From the NCBI RefSeq assembly GCF_017301335.1, contig NZ_CP071247.1:1984001-2048000 (forward strand): a stretch of DNA of 64,000 nucleotides, read 5' to 3'. The notes beneath the pieces are model-generated. The model searched no databases, was not told the DNA's origin, and saw nothing but the letters and a program-made list of their open reading frames with translations. The stretch is from Marinobacter salinisoli (GTDB taxonomy: Bacteria; Pseudomonadota; Gammaproteobacteria; Pseudomonadales; Oleiphilaceae). A program made the translations under genes and the position numbers. How positions within the stretch are numbered: position 1 is the stretch's first letter; every line of letters starts with the position of its first letter. Below are positions 8,954 through 18,048 of the stretch, piece by piece.

Positions 8954-9040
8954 ATGTCCGACTACATTGAGGAGTTGCTCGAAAGTCAATTTGAAGAGTT
9001 TGATGACGACGAAGGCTGTGATGATGCCGTCGAAATCTAG
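8954..9040 (+). CDS. 28-residue highly acidic micro-protein (unrecognised)
   Basis: ATG at 8954 preceded by AGGAG (8942-8946) at ideal spacing, stop TAG at 9038-9040. The 28 residues begin MSDYIEELLESQFEEF and continue DDDEGCDDAVEI. Thirteen are Asp or Glu, none is Lys, Arg or His, and there is one Cys. I know no family for it. Its end overlaps the end of the convergent AraC gene by four bases. About 130 bases separate it from the tRNA, enough room for its own promoter, though none is clear. The strong ribosome site and full-length amphipathic acidic pattern argue for translation; chance cannot be excluded at this length. Confidence 0.5.
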   Translation: MSDYIEELLESQFEEFDDDEGCDDAVEI

Positions 9041-10089
9041 ATTTTCCTTTCCAATCGATTCCGATGCTCACCGGGGCTGATGCCGTACCAGCGCCGGTAA
9101 GCCTTGTGGAATGCCGGCGGGTTGGCGAAACCCAGTAGCCAGGCAATCTCGGCCAGCGACGTGTTGGTTTCCCGAATGTAATCGGCCGCCAGTTGCTTTC
9201 TCGTGCGGTTCACCAACTCCCGGAATCCGGTACCTTCTGCCGCCAGGTGGCGTTGCAGTGTCCACGGCGTCAGGCCAAGTTTGGTGGCGATGGTGTCCAG
9301 GTCCGGTGTCTCACCCTGCATCAGAGGGGTCAGCAAATGCTGAACCCGGTCGGCCATGCTCCAGCCCCGTTCAATCAGAGCCAGTTCGCGCTCACAGTTG
9401 TCAATCAGATATGCGTGCATGGCTGGCTGGGCCTGGAGCGAGGGCGTGCTCCAGATCTCGGGTTTCAGGGTGATGGCGTTTTCTTCCGCACCGAACAGAA
9501 CAGGACACCGGAACCAGCTTTCAAACACCTCGTCCTGGCCGATTGAGCGATATTCGATGTCGACCCTCTCCAGAACTTCATATCGGCCGGTGATGGTGCG
9601 GACAAACTGGGTCCAGCCCGCCAACACCGAATCCACCACAAAGTAGTTAAATGCGTTGTAGGGGCGGATGGAATAAAACGCGGCTTGATGGTTCCCCACC
9701 CGAACTGATGGCCGTCCGCGACTGTTCTGGCTGGTCAGAAGTGCGTAGCGGATCAGTGTTTGGAGGCCGTCACCCACGGTGCTGGCGGACTGGCCAGCCA
9801 GGCCGGCAATGCCTGCGTCAAGCGGGCGTGTCAGCGCGCCCATGCGCAAGCCCAGGGCGTGGTTGCCACTGCGTGCTATTGCAGCCTGCCCCAGGCGCAT
9901 GAAGCGGGGGATGCTGATCCTGGCGGCCGACGAATTCAGCGTCTGTTCGCTCAGGCTGAATTCGTCCATGAGCGCTTTGGTGTTCACGCCCTCTGCGGCG
10001 GCCGCGCGCAGCAGGACCGAGGCGTAAAAAACGCTGATGTCACCAAGTGCGTTGCGTGGTGTGGGTGGCTTCAAAAGTGTGTCCGTCAT
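9037..10089 (-). CDS. AraC-family transcriptional regulator (OruR type)
   Basis: A 350-residue protein with the same two-part design as the regulator at 7565. It has an N-terminal arabinose-binding-like domain (LGLRMGALTRPLDAGIAGLAG) and a C-terminal double HTH (LDTIATKLGLTPWTLQRHL; LAEIAWLLGFANPPAFHKAYRRWYGISPGEHR). The ATG at 10089 has only a weak ribosome site. It is divergent from the FadH-type reductase, with 149 bases between the starts, so it probably controls that gene in response to a fatty acid or derived ligand (inference). The short acidic micro-ORF overlaps its 3' end on the other strand. Confidence 0.88.
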   Translation of the reverse strand: MTDTLLKPPTPRNALGDISVFYASVLLRAAAAEGVNTKALMDEFSLSEQTLNSSAARISIPRFMRLGQAAIARSGNHALGLRMGALTRPLDAGIAGLAGQSASTVGDGLQTLIRYALLTSQNSRGRPSVRVGNHQAAFYSIRPYNAFNYFVVDSVLAGWTQFVRTITGRYEVLERVDIEYRSIGQDEVFESWFRCPVLFGAEENAITLKPEIWSTPSLQAQPAMHAYLIDNCERELALIERGWSMADRVQHLLTPLMQGETPDLDTIATKLGLTPWTLQRHLAAEGTGFRELVNRTRKQLAADYIRETNTSLAEIAWLLGFANPPAFHKAYRRWYGISPGEHRNRLERKI

Positions 10090-10186
10090 GGGTGGTATTG
10101 TCAGACAAGTTGGTCAGGGATAGCAATTTGTTATTTCGGGATATTGTTGGTTGCCGGTAAGCCGAGTAATTTAATCGACATTCCGG

Positions 10187-10214
10187 CCCCCGCAGGTGCT
10201 TCGGCGCGCGGGGG
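10187..10214 (+). other. GC-rich hairpin in fadH leader
   Basis: CCCCCGC (10187-10193) and GCGGGGG (10208-10214) form a 7-bp perfect stem with a 14-base loop, 13 bases before the ribosome site of the FadH-type gene. No T-run follows, so it is not an intrinsic terminator. It may stabilise or regulate the mRNA 5' end, or be chance in GC-rich DNA. Confidence 0.35.
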
Positions 10215-10226
10215 ATACGACAATAA

Positions 10227-12308
<2,082 letters not shown>

Positions 12309-12517
12309 GACGCGGTTCCGCGTGACACAAAACGTTGCAGTTTTCTCCTGTGCACAGACAGCGGACTGGCTAGACTAGTACTCAAAGAAATAGCCAGCGA
12401 CGGGCTTCTCCTGGTGTATGCCGCCCGGGGCGGCCCGTCGGCTCTTGTAATGGATGGAACACTACCAGGGTGTTCGTCGTGTGAGTGTCCAAGATTTCGG
12501 CGTGAGGGGAGTTACAG

Positions 12518-13765
12518 ATGGTATCTGCCGACCAGGCAACAGAGGGGTATTCGGCGGTATTTTTCATGGACGGAAGCCGGGTGGCGCGGCAGATGCGCGC
12601 GACAGAGTTCGGCGCTTTCCTGGACGGATATGTCGGTCTGTCTGATCTGGCCGAATCTGACGTCAAAGCCGTGTTGGTTGAACTGAGCGGTGAGCTCACC
12701 GTTCAGGCGCTGGTGTTTTTCCGTATCTGGTTCGATGAGGAAGGTCGGGCCGATTCGAGCTGGAATGTTCCCATCGAAGATCTTGCCAGGCGCGGTGCCA
12801 AAGGCCCGGACCTTGGTGGCGGATCGATTCGTCTGGTATGTCGCAGTCAGTGTCCGGAGCCTCATTTCGCGGAGGAGCTGTGGGACCCTGATATGACGCC
12901 CGGCAACAATCACTTCCAGTCTATTCGCAAGGCTGTTGACGCCAACTCGCTGAAATTCAGAAAGATCGAACCGGTAGAAGCCGAAGAAATCCCGGTTCTG
13001 GCTGCAGCTCCCGAGCCCAAGCCGGAACCCAAAGACGATGCCAGTGCAAAAGAGCGGGCCCGCCTTGCTCAGTTGATTCGCGAGCAGCGCCTGCGGATCA
13101 AGACCCTTCAGAGTGTTCATCGCGACTCGCTGGCGGACGTTCAGCGTGAGCATCGGGTTGAACTGCAAACCCTGCGCAACGAAATTACTGAACTCGAACA
13201 GAAGTTCGAGCGCATGCGCCTGAACAACGAGCAACTCAAGAAGCGCTTGTCGGAGCGCAATGAGCAGTATCTTTCCCTGCAGGAACAGGTGGCGTCCGAG
13301 GGGGAGGCCCAGCAGCGCGATGACGCCAAATCGGGGGCCGAGCTGGTTCTGTTGCGCGAGCAACTGGAGCGCCGGCAGCGGGAACTGGAGAGCCGGGATG
13401 AGAAAATCGTTGCCCTGGAGCAGGAAAATCACGAACTCCGTCATCGTGAACCCACTGAGGGCACCCTCATGGAACAGCTCCGGAAGCAGTCGGTGTTTCT
13501 GGTGGCGTACCACCACGGCATCGGTCACGTCACCCTTCCGTTTGACGACATTGAGGGTTATTTCGACAACCCGGTGGCCTACGCCGCAGACCGTTGTGGC
13601 ATGAATGAGCCTGCCTACCGCGAGTGGCTGGAGCACTACGAAAATCCAACCTGCCAGCATCTGGGCGATGGCGGCCAAGCCTGTGGCGAACCGATCATGC
13701 GCGTCAGTCAGCCCGGGGAATTCCGGGCCGGTATCGACGACCGATGCGAGCTGCATCCGGCCTGA
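12518..13765 (+). CDS. Conserved coiled-coil protein upstream of NAD kinase, function unknown
   Basis: A 415-residue soluble protein with a strong ribosome site (GAGGGGA, 12504-12510). The N-terminal domain (about 1-150) is an ordered alpha/beta region. A Pro/Glu-rich linker (about 160-185) leads to a long coiled coil (about 185-325) rich in Arg, Glu and Gln. The C-terminal domain (about 330-415) has conserved-looking motifs: HHGIGHVTLPFDDIEGYFDNP, then CQHLGDGGQACGEPI and a final Cys-Glu-Leu-His, which may bind metal through Cys/His. Related proteins are sometimes labelled chromosome-partition or DNA-repair ATPase only because of the coiled coil; I see no ATPase motif. The nadK start lies 112 bases downstream. 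Confidence 0.75.
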   Translation: MVSADQATEGYSAVFFMDGSRVARQMRATEFGAFLDGYVGLSDLAESDVKAVLVELSGELTVQALVFFRIWFDEEGRADSSWNVPIEDLARRGAKGPDLGGGSIRLVCRSQCPEPHFAEELWDPDMTPGNNHFQSIRKAVDANSLKFRKIEPVEAEEIPVLAAAPEPKPEPKDDASAKERARLAQLIREQRLRIKTLQSVHRDSLADVQREHRVELQTLRNEITELEQKFERMRLNNEQLKKRLSERNEQYLSLQEQVASEGEAQQRDDAKSGAELVLLREQLERRQRELESRDEKIVALEQENHELRHREPTEGTLMEQLRKQSVFLVAYHHGIGHVTLPFDDIEGYFDNPVAYAADRCGMNEPAYREWLEHYENPTCQHLGDGGQACGEPIMRVSQPGEFRAGIDDRCELHPA

Positions 13766-13877
13766 AGTAGCGAACTTTTTTCAGAATCGGGCGAAGTTTC
13801 GTTAAACTGAGTGCCAAACCCTAGGGAGCCAGCGGACAGGTCACTCCCCTTGGCACCCAGACACCACAGGAAGCCTC

Positions 13878-14762
13878 ATGGATCAGTTCAGGAATATCGG
13901 CGTCATCGGCCGGCTGGGCAGCGTCAAGGTGGTCGAGTCGCTGCGCCAGCTCAAGCAATACCTCATATCCAATAACTATCACGTCATTCTTGAAGAAGAC
14001 ACAGCAGGCATGCTGCCCGGCCATGGCCTTCAGGTGGCCAGCAAGAAACTGCTGGGCGAGATCTGTGATCTGGTGATCGTGGTGGGCGGTGACGGTAGCT
14101 TGCTCGGGGCGGCAAGAGAACTGGCCAAATCCAAGATTCCTTTGCTTGGGGTGAACCGCGGGCGCTTGGGGTTCCTCACCGATATCGCACCCTCCGACCT
14201 CGAGGAGCGTCTGGGCCGTGTGCTTGAGGGGGACTACATTGAGGAAACCCGCTTCCTGCTGGATGGCAACGTTGAGCGCAACGGTCAGCCGCTGGGGTTT
14301 GGTACCGCTCTGAACGATGTGGTGTTGCATCCCGGTAAATCAACGCGAATGATCGGGTTCGATCTCTTCATCGACGGGCATTTTGTCTACAGCCAGCGAT
14401 CGGATGGCCTGATTGTCGCTACGCCAACCGGTTCAACCGCCTATTCCCTGTCTGCCGGTGGCCCCATCATGCATCCCAAGCTGGATGCCATTGTATTGGT
14501 GCCCATGTTTCCCCATACCCTGAGTAGCCGCCCGATCGTTGTAGATGGCCAGAGCGAAATCAAACTGGTGATCGGTGAAACCAACGAAACCTATCCGCAG
14601 ATCTCGTTCGATGGCCAGATGAACATTGCGTGCGCGCCGGGGGATATCATCCGAATTACGAAAAAGCCGTTCAAGATTCGTCTGATTCACCCAACGGATC
14701 ACAATTTTTACGCTACCTGCCGTGACAAACTTGGCTGGGCGAGCGAGATTTCGGCGGGTTGA
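13878..14762 (+). CDS. nadK: NAD kinase
   Basis: A 294-residue enzyme phosphorylating NAD to NADP with ATP or polyphosphate. The GGDG motif lies at 70-73 (VVVGGDGSLLGAA, catalytic Asp72). NRGRLGFLTDI (about 90-100) and the substrate loop PTGSTAYSLSAGGPI are also present. ATG follows AGGAAG. It heads a run of genes in the Pseudomonas-like order nadK, metallophosphatase, rhomboid; the next gene starts two bases after the stop. Confidence 0.97.
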   Translation: MDQFRNIGVIGRLGSVKVVESLRQLKQYLISNNYHVILEEDTAGMLPGHGLQVASKKLLGEICDLVIVVGGDGSLLGAARELAKSKIPLLGVNRGRLGFLTDIAPSDLEERLGRVLEGDYIEETRFLLDGNVERNGQPLGFGTALNDVVLHPGKSTRMIGFDLFIDGHFVYSQRSDGLIVATPTGSTAYSLSAGGPIMHPKLDAIVLVPMFPHTLSSRPIVVDGQSEIKLVIGETNETYPQISFDGQMNIACAPGDIIRITKKPFKIRLIHPTDHNFYATCRDKLGWASEISAG

Positions 14763-14764
14763 TC

Positions 14765-15778
14765 ATGGCTGTTGGTACTCAGGCCGCGAATCGCGGTTAC
14801 GACGTTATTGGGGATATCCATGGTTGCGCCAATACGCTGATCCGGTTGCTGGAGCAGATGGGCTACCGGAAAGTAAACGGTGTATACCAGCACACCCGCC
14901 GCCAGGCCGTGTTTATCGGGGATATCATTGATCGCGGGCCGCGCATCCGGGAGGCCCTGCACCTGGTACGTGATATGGTCGAGCATGGCTCGGCGCGTAT
15001 TGTCATGGGGAATCATGAATACAACGCGCTGGGGTACTGCACCCGTGCCCGCCCGGGCAGTGGGAAAAAATGGTTGCGCGAGCACAACGCCCGCCACGAT
15101 CGCCTGATCCGGGAAACCCTGGATCAGTTCGATGCTCATCCCCACGAGTGGAATGACTTCCTCGAGTGGTTCTACACCATTCCTTTGTTTATTGATGAAG
15201 ACGGCTTTCGGGTCGTGCACGCCTGTTGGGATGGCGATCTGATCGAGAAGTTCAAACAGTCCCAGGGCGGCGCCTGCATTGACGAGGACTTTCTTCATGC
15301 GTCGGCCGCCCTGGATTCCTTTGCCGGACAGGTGATGGATACCCTGCTCAGGGGCACCGATCTGAGGCTGCCGGAAGGGATGTCCATTACAGGCAGCGAT
15401 GGCTATGTCCGGGAATTCTTTCGAACCAAATTCTGGGCCGACGAGCCGGAGACCTATGCCGATGTGGTGTTCCAGCCCGATCCGCTGCCTGAGGAAGTGG
15501 CTCGCCGGCCGCTTCGTGAGCACGAAAGGGCTCAGTTGATCAGCTATCCGCTGGACGCGCCCCCGGTGTTTGTTGGGCACTACTGGATGGAAGGGGCGCC
15601 AGCGCCTTTGAAACACAATGTAGCGTGTATTGATTACAGCGCGGTGAAATACGGCAAGCTGGTGGCGTACCGCATGGACGGCGAAACGGTGCTGTCGCCG
15701 GACAAGTTTGTCTGGGTGGATGTGGAGCGGCCGGAAGCGCCCGGCTATCCCGGAATGGAAGACAGCGTTGCCCGCTGA
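14765..15778 (+). CDS. Metallophosphoesterase (PrpE/ApaH-like)
   Basis: A 337-residue protein with the full calcineurin-like metal-binding set: GDIHG (16-20), GDIIDRG (52-58) and GNHE (82-85), plus later His residues (VVHACWDGD; PPVFVGHYW). This group includes diadenosine tetraphosphatases and Ser/Thr phosphatases; the substrate is not decidable. ATG 14765 is preferred to a TTG at 14759 that overlaps the nadK stop. The two-base gap to nadK implies translational coupling, and an Ap4A or nucleotide substrate would fit the neighbour. Confidence 0.88.
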   Translation: MAVGTQAANRGYDVIGDIHGCANTLIRLLEQMGYRKVNGVYQHTRRQAVFIGDIIDRGPRIREALHLVRDMVEHGSARIVMGNHEYNALGYCTRARPGSGKKWLREHNARHDRLIRETLDQFDAHPHEWNDFLEWFYTIPLFIDEDGFRVVHACWDGDLIEKFKQSQGGACIDEDFLHASAALDSFAGQVMDTLLRGTDLRLPEGMSITGSDGYVREFFRTKFWADEPETYADVVFQPDPLPEEVARRPLREHERAQLISYPLDAPPVFVGHYWMEGAPAPLKHNVACIDYSAVKYGKLVAYRMDGETVLSPDKFVWVDVERPEAPGYPGMEDSVAR

Positions 15779-15816
15779 CCAGTCCGGTCTGCGGCATTTC
15801 TTCAGCGAGGACGTTT

Positions 15817-16668
15817 GTGTACCGCGTTAAACAGCTTGAAACCACGGAAAACCTGGAGGGCTTCAGCCGCTGGCTGACTGGCCAGGGCGTGCGTCACCAA
15901 ATCACGGAAGAGGGCGGCTCCCAGGTGCTCTGGCTCGAGAATCCTGAACATGCCGAGCCGGTGCTGGTGGCGCTGGAGCGATTTCTGACGGAGCCGGAAT
16001 TGCGAGAGGCGGTCAACCGAATGGACCGTTCACCGGTTTTCGTCGGGGGGCGCTGGCAACCGTCTCCCCGGCATGCGCCTGTCGTACTGGGCATTGTCGT
16101 GATGGCCGTTGTCATGGTCTGGCTCACAGCCATGGGGCGTAACGAGTTTGCCGCTGCCATGATGGTCGTCGATCCCCGGGCCTTTGACTGGATGAGTATG
16201 TCGGATCGGGTCAGCGCCCTGGCGCAAAGCCTCGGCCAGGGGCAGGTCTGGCGCCTGATTACACCGGATTTTCTGCACTTCAGCTGGACCCACATTATTT
16301 TTAACGGGGTCATGATGTGGTTTCTGGGAAGCCAGGTAGAGTGGTTTGATGGCCGGGGTCGGCTGATCACGCTGTTCCTCGCTACCAGTATTTTCTCGAA
16401 TGGACTTCAGTATCTGGTTTCCGGACCCTTGTTCGGAGGATTGTCGGGTGTGGTCTACGGTATCCTTGGCTACTGCTGGCTGAGCCAGCGTAAGGCTCCG
16501 CGGTTCCATTTTCCGCCCGCTCTGGTGACCTTCGCTGTGATCTGGATGGTGGTCGGTTTTACCCCGCTGACTGAAATGGTTGGGCTGGGCCGGATGGCGA
16601 ACGAAGCGCATCTGGGCGGGTTTTTGGCTGGAGTGGTCGCAGCTTTGGTGCTGCCCGTAAGAAAGTAA
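15817..16668 (+). CDS. glpG: Rhomboid-family intramembrane serine protease (GlpG-like)
   Basis: A 283-residue protein with a GTG start. The first 70 residues form the small cytosolic domain of GlpG (YRVKQLETTENLEGFSRWL), followed by six membrane helices. Catalytic features: HxxxN in HIIFN (second helix), Ser210 in GGLSG and His265 in NEAHLGG, close to E. coli GlpG Ser201/His254. It cleaves membrane-protein helices in the inner membrane. The gene sits in a Pseudomonas-like block rather than in the glp operon. Confidence 0.9.
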   Translation: MYRVKQLETTENLEGFSRWLTGQGVRHQITEEGGSQVLWLENPEHAEPVLVALERFLTEPELREAVNRMDRSPVFVGGRWQPSPRHAPVVLGIVVMAVVMVWLTAMGRNEFAAAMMVVDPRAFDWMSMSDRVSALAQSLGQGQVWRLITPDFLHFSWTHIIFNGVMMWFLGSQVEWFDGRGRLITLFLATSIFSNGLQYLVSGPLFGGLSGVVYGILGYCWLSQRKAPRFHFPPALVTFAVIWMVVGFTPLTEMVGLGRMANEAHLGGFLAGVVAALVLPVRK

Positions 16669-16673
16669 AAAGA

Positions 16674-16691
16674 CCCCGCCAGATGGCGGGG
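16674..16691. terminator. Hairpin after the rhomboid gene
   Basis: CCCCGCC-AGAT-GGCGGGG, a perfect 7-bp stem with a tetraloop, five bases after the rhomboid stop. On the plus strand it is followed by CATAAAAG, so there is no U-tract. On the minus strand it is followed by TCTTTTTAC. It probably ends or stabilises the upstream mRNA; a true intrinsic terminator on the plus strand is doubtful. Confidence 0.55.
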
Positions 16692-16760
16692 CATAAAAGA
16701 AGCGTATTGCTCCTGATGAGAGAGACCAAATGATACGACCTGTGTCATTTGGTGGTTAAA

Positions 16761-16775
16761 TGATAATTATTATCG
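16761..16775. promoter_or_regulatory. Fur-box-like operator before yeaC
   Basis: TGATAATTATTATCG matches the 7-1-7 Fur consensus (TGATAAT-N-ATTATCA) at all but the last position and is almost a perfect palindrome. It lies 50 bases before the YeaC start in a short non-coding gap, so it could overlap that promoter. If Fur binds here, the YeaC/DUF2797 pair would be iron-regulated. No experimental support; judged by consensus only. Confidence 0.5.
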
Positions 16776-16824
16776 TTTGCGTTTGTCAAACGGTTTATGA
16801 CGTTTTCTATTGTGGGGGAGTCGA

Positions 16825-17133
16825 ATGACTTACGATGAGCTGATTGAGCGGCTGGATCCAATGGTATACCGGAACCTGCGTCAGTCCGTTGAGCTCGGGA
16901 AGTGGCCGGATGGGCGCCCGCTGACACGTGAGCAGCGGGAAATCAGCCTGCAGGCGATTATCCACTACGAGGACCTTCACGGGGTGCCTGCGCAGGAGCG
17001 AACCGGCTACATTGATCGGGGCAGCAAAGCAGGCACGGCCTGTGATCCTACCGTCGGCATGATGGGAGGGCAAAGCGCCGGCAATGAAGGCGAGTCAGCT
17101 GATTCGGATCAGTTCTTTGAGGTCAAGTCTTGA
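16825..17133 (+). CDS. yeaC: YeaC-like DUF1315 protein
   Basis: A 102-residue protein; the core TPxxYxxLRQAVELGKWPDG of YeaC appears here as DPMVYRNLRQSVELGKWPDGRPLTREQ. Function unknown in all species I know. The ATG at 16825 follows GGGGGAG (16814-16820) at correct spacing; a TTG at 16810 is less likely. The C-terminal 30 residues are Gly/Ser/Glu-rich and probably disordered. The stop overlaps the TTG start of the next gene (TTGA), so the two are translationally coupled. A Fur-like site lies upstream. Confidence 0.85.
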   Translation: MTYDELIERLDPMVYRNLRQSVELGKWPDGRPLTREQREISLQAIIHYEDLHGVPAQERTGYIDRGSKAGTACDPTVGMMGGQSAGNEGESADSDQFFEVKS

Positions 17134-17969
17134 GCACTTCCGTGGATCTGACCGGCCGCCTGCGCAAGATGCCGGCTGAAGCCGGGGAGCCAGTGGCCTA
17201 CCAGTTGGCCGTCGGTGACAGCCGCTTACCGCTGAATGACCTGCTGGGCAAGGCCATACGGATTGATTTTGAGGGTGTCATTCGTTGTATCCACTGCGAT
17301 CGCAGCACCAAGAAAAGCTTCAACCAGGGTTACTGCTATCCCTGCTTCCGTAAGCTGGCGGCCTGCGACAGCTGCATCATGAGCCCGGAAAAATGTCATT
17401 TTCATCTGGGCACCTGTCGCGAGCCGGAGTGGGGCGAAACTCACTGCATGGTGGAGCATGTGGTCTACCTCGCCAACTCTTCGGGCCTGAAAGTGGGCAT
17501 CACGCGGGCGACGCAGGTGCCGACGCGCTGGATTGACCAGGGTGCGGTGGATGCCATTCCAATGGTCCGGGTCTCTTCTCGATACCTGGCCGGGCTGGTG
17601 GAAGTCGCCTGCAAAAGCCATGTCGCGGATCGCACCAACTGGCGAGCCATGCTCAAGGGCGACGTTCCTGAATTGGATCTTCAGGCGGAGCGGCGCCGGA
17701 TGCTGTCGCTGATAGGCGACGATCTGGCATCCCTGAGAGCGACTCACGGCGAGGACTCCATCCGCGAAGTGGGTGAGAAAGGGCTCGGCTTGAGCTATCC
17801 GGTTGAGGTTTGGCCGGCCAAGGTGAAAACCCACAATCTGGACAAGAATCCGGAGGTCGAGGGTGTGCTGGAGGGGGTAAAAGGCCAGTATCTGATTCTC
17901 GACACCGGCGTGATCAATATTCGTAAATTCACCGGTTACGAAGTTCGTTTTCGCGTCATGGACAACTGA
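17130..17969 (+). CDS. DUF2797 protein with Cys-rich zinc-binding region
   Basis: A 279-residue protein starting at TTG inside the yeaC stop, with GAGGT upstream. Residues about 50-110 carry many Cys/His in CxxC-type pairs (CIHCDRS, CYPCF, CDSC, then spaced Cys and His to GETHC), suggesting one or two zinc sites. This is followed by VYLANSSGLKVGITR and an Arg-Trp, which resembles the start of a GIY-YIG nuclease fold (VYL...KVGIT...R). The C-terminus is beta-rich. Function is not established; nucleic-acid binding is an inference from these motifs. It follows yeaC and precedes pepN as in Pseudomonas. Confidence 0.8.
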   Translation: MSTSVDLTGRLRKMPAEAGEPVAYQLAVGDSRLPLNDLLGKAIRIDFEGVIRCIHCDRSTKKSFNQGYCYPCFRKLAACDSCIMSPEKCHFHLGTCREPEWGETHCMVEHVVYLANSSGLKVGITRATQVPTRWIDQGAVDAIPMVRVSSRYLAGLVEVACKSHVADRTNWRAMLKGDVPELDLQAERRRMLSLIGDDLASLRATHGEDSIREVGEKGLGLSYPVEVWPAKVKTHNLDKNPEVEGVLEGVKGQYLILDTGVINIRKFTGYEVRFRVMDN

Positions 17970-18048
17970 AACGACCTTGTGTTGGGTGAATGAATGACTC
18001 GGCTGCCGCACTGTATCTCATCTGCGGCAGCGCCATCTGGAGAAAAGT

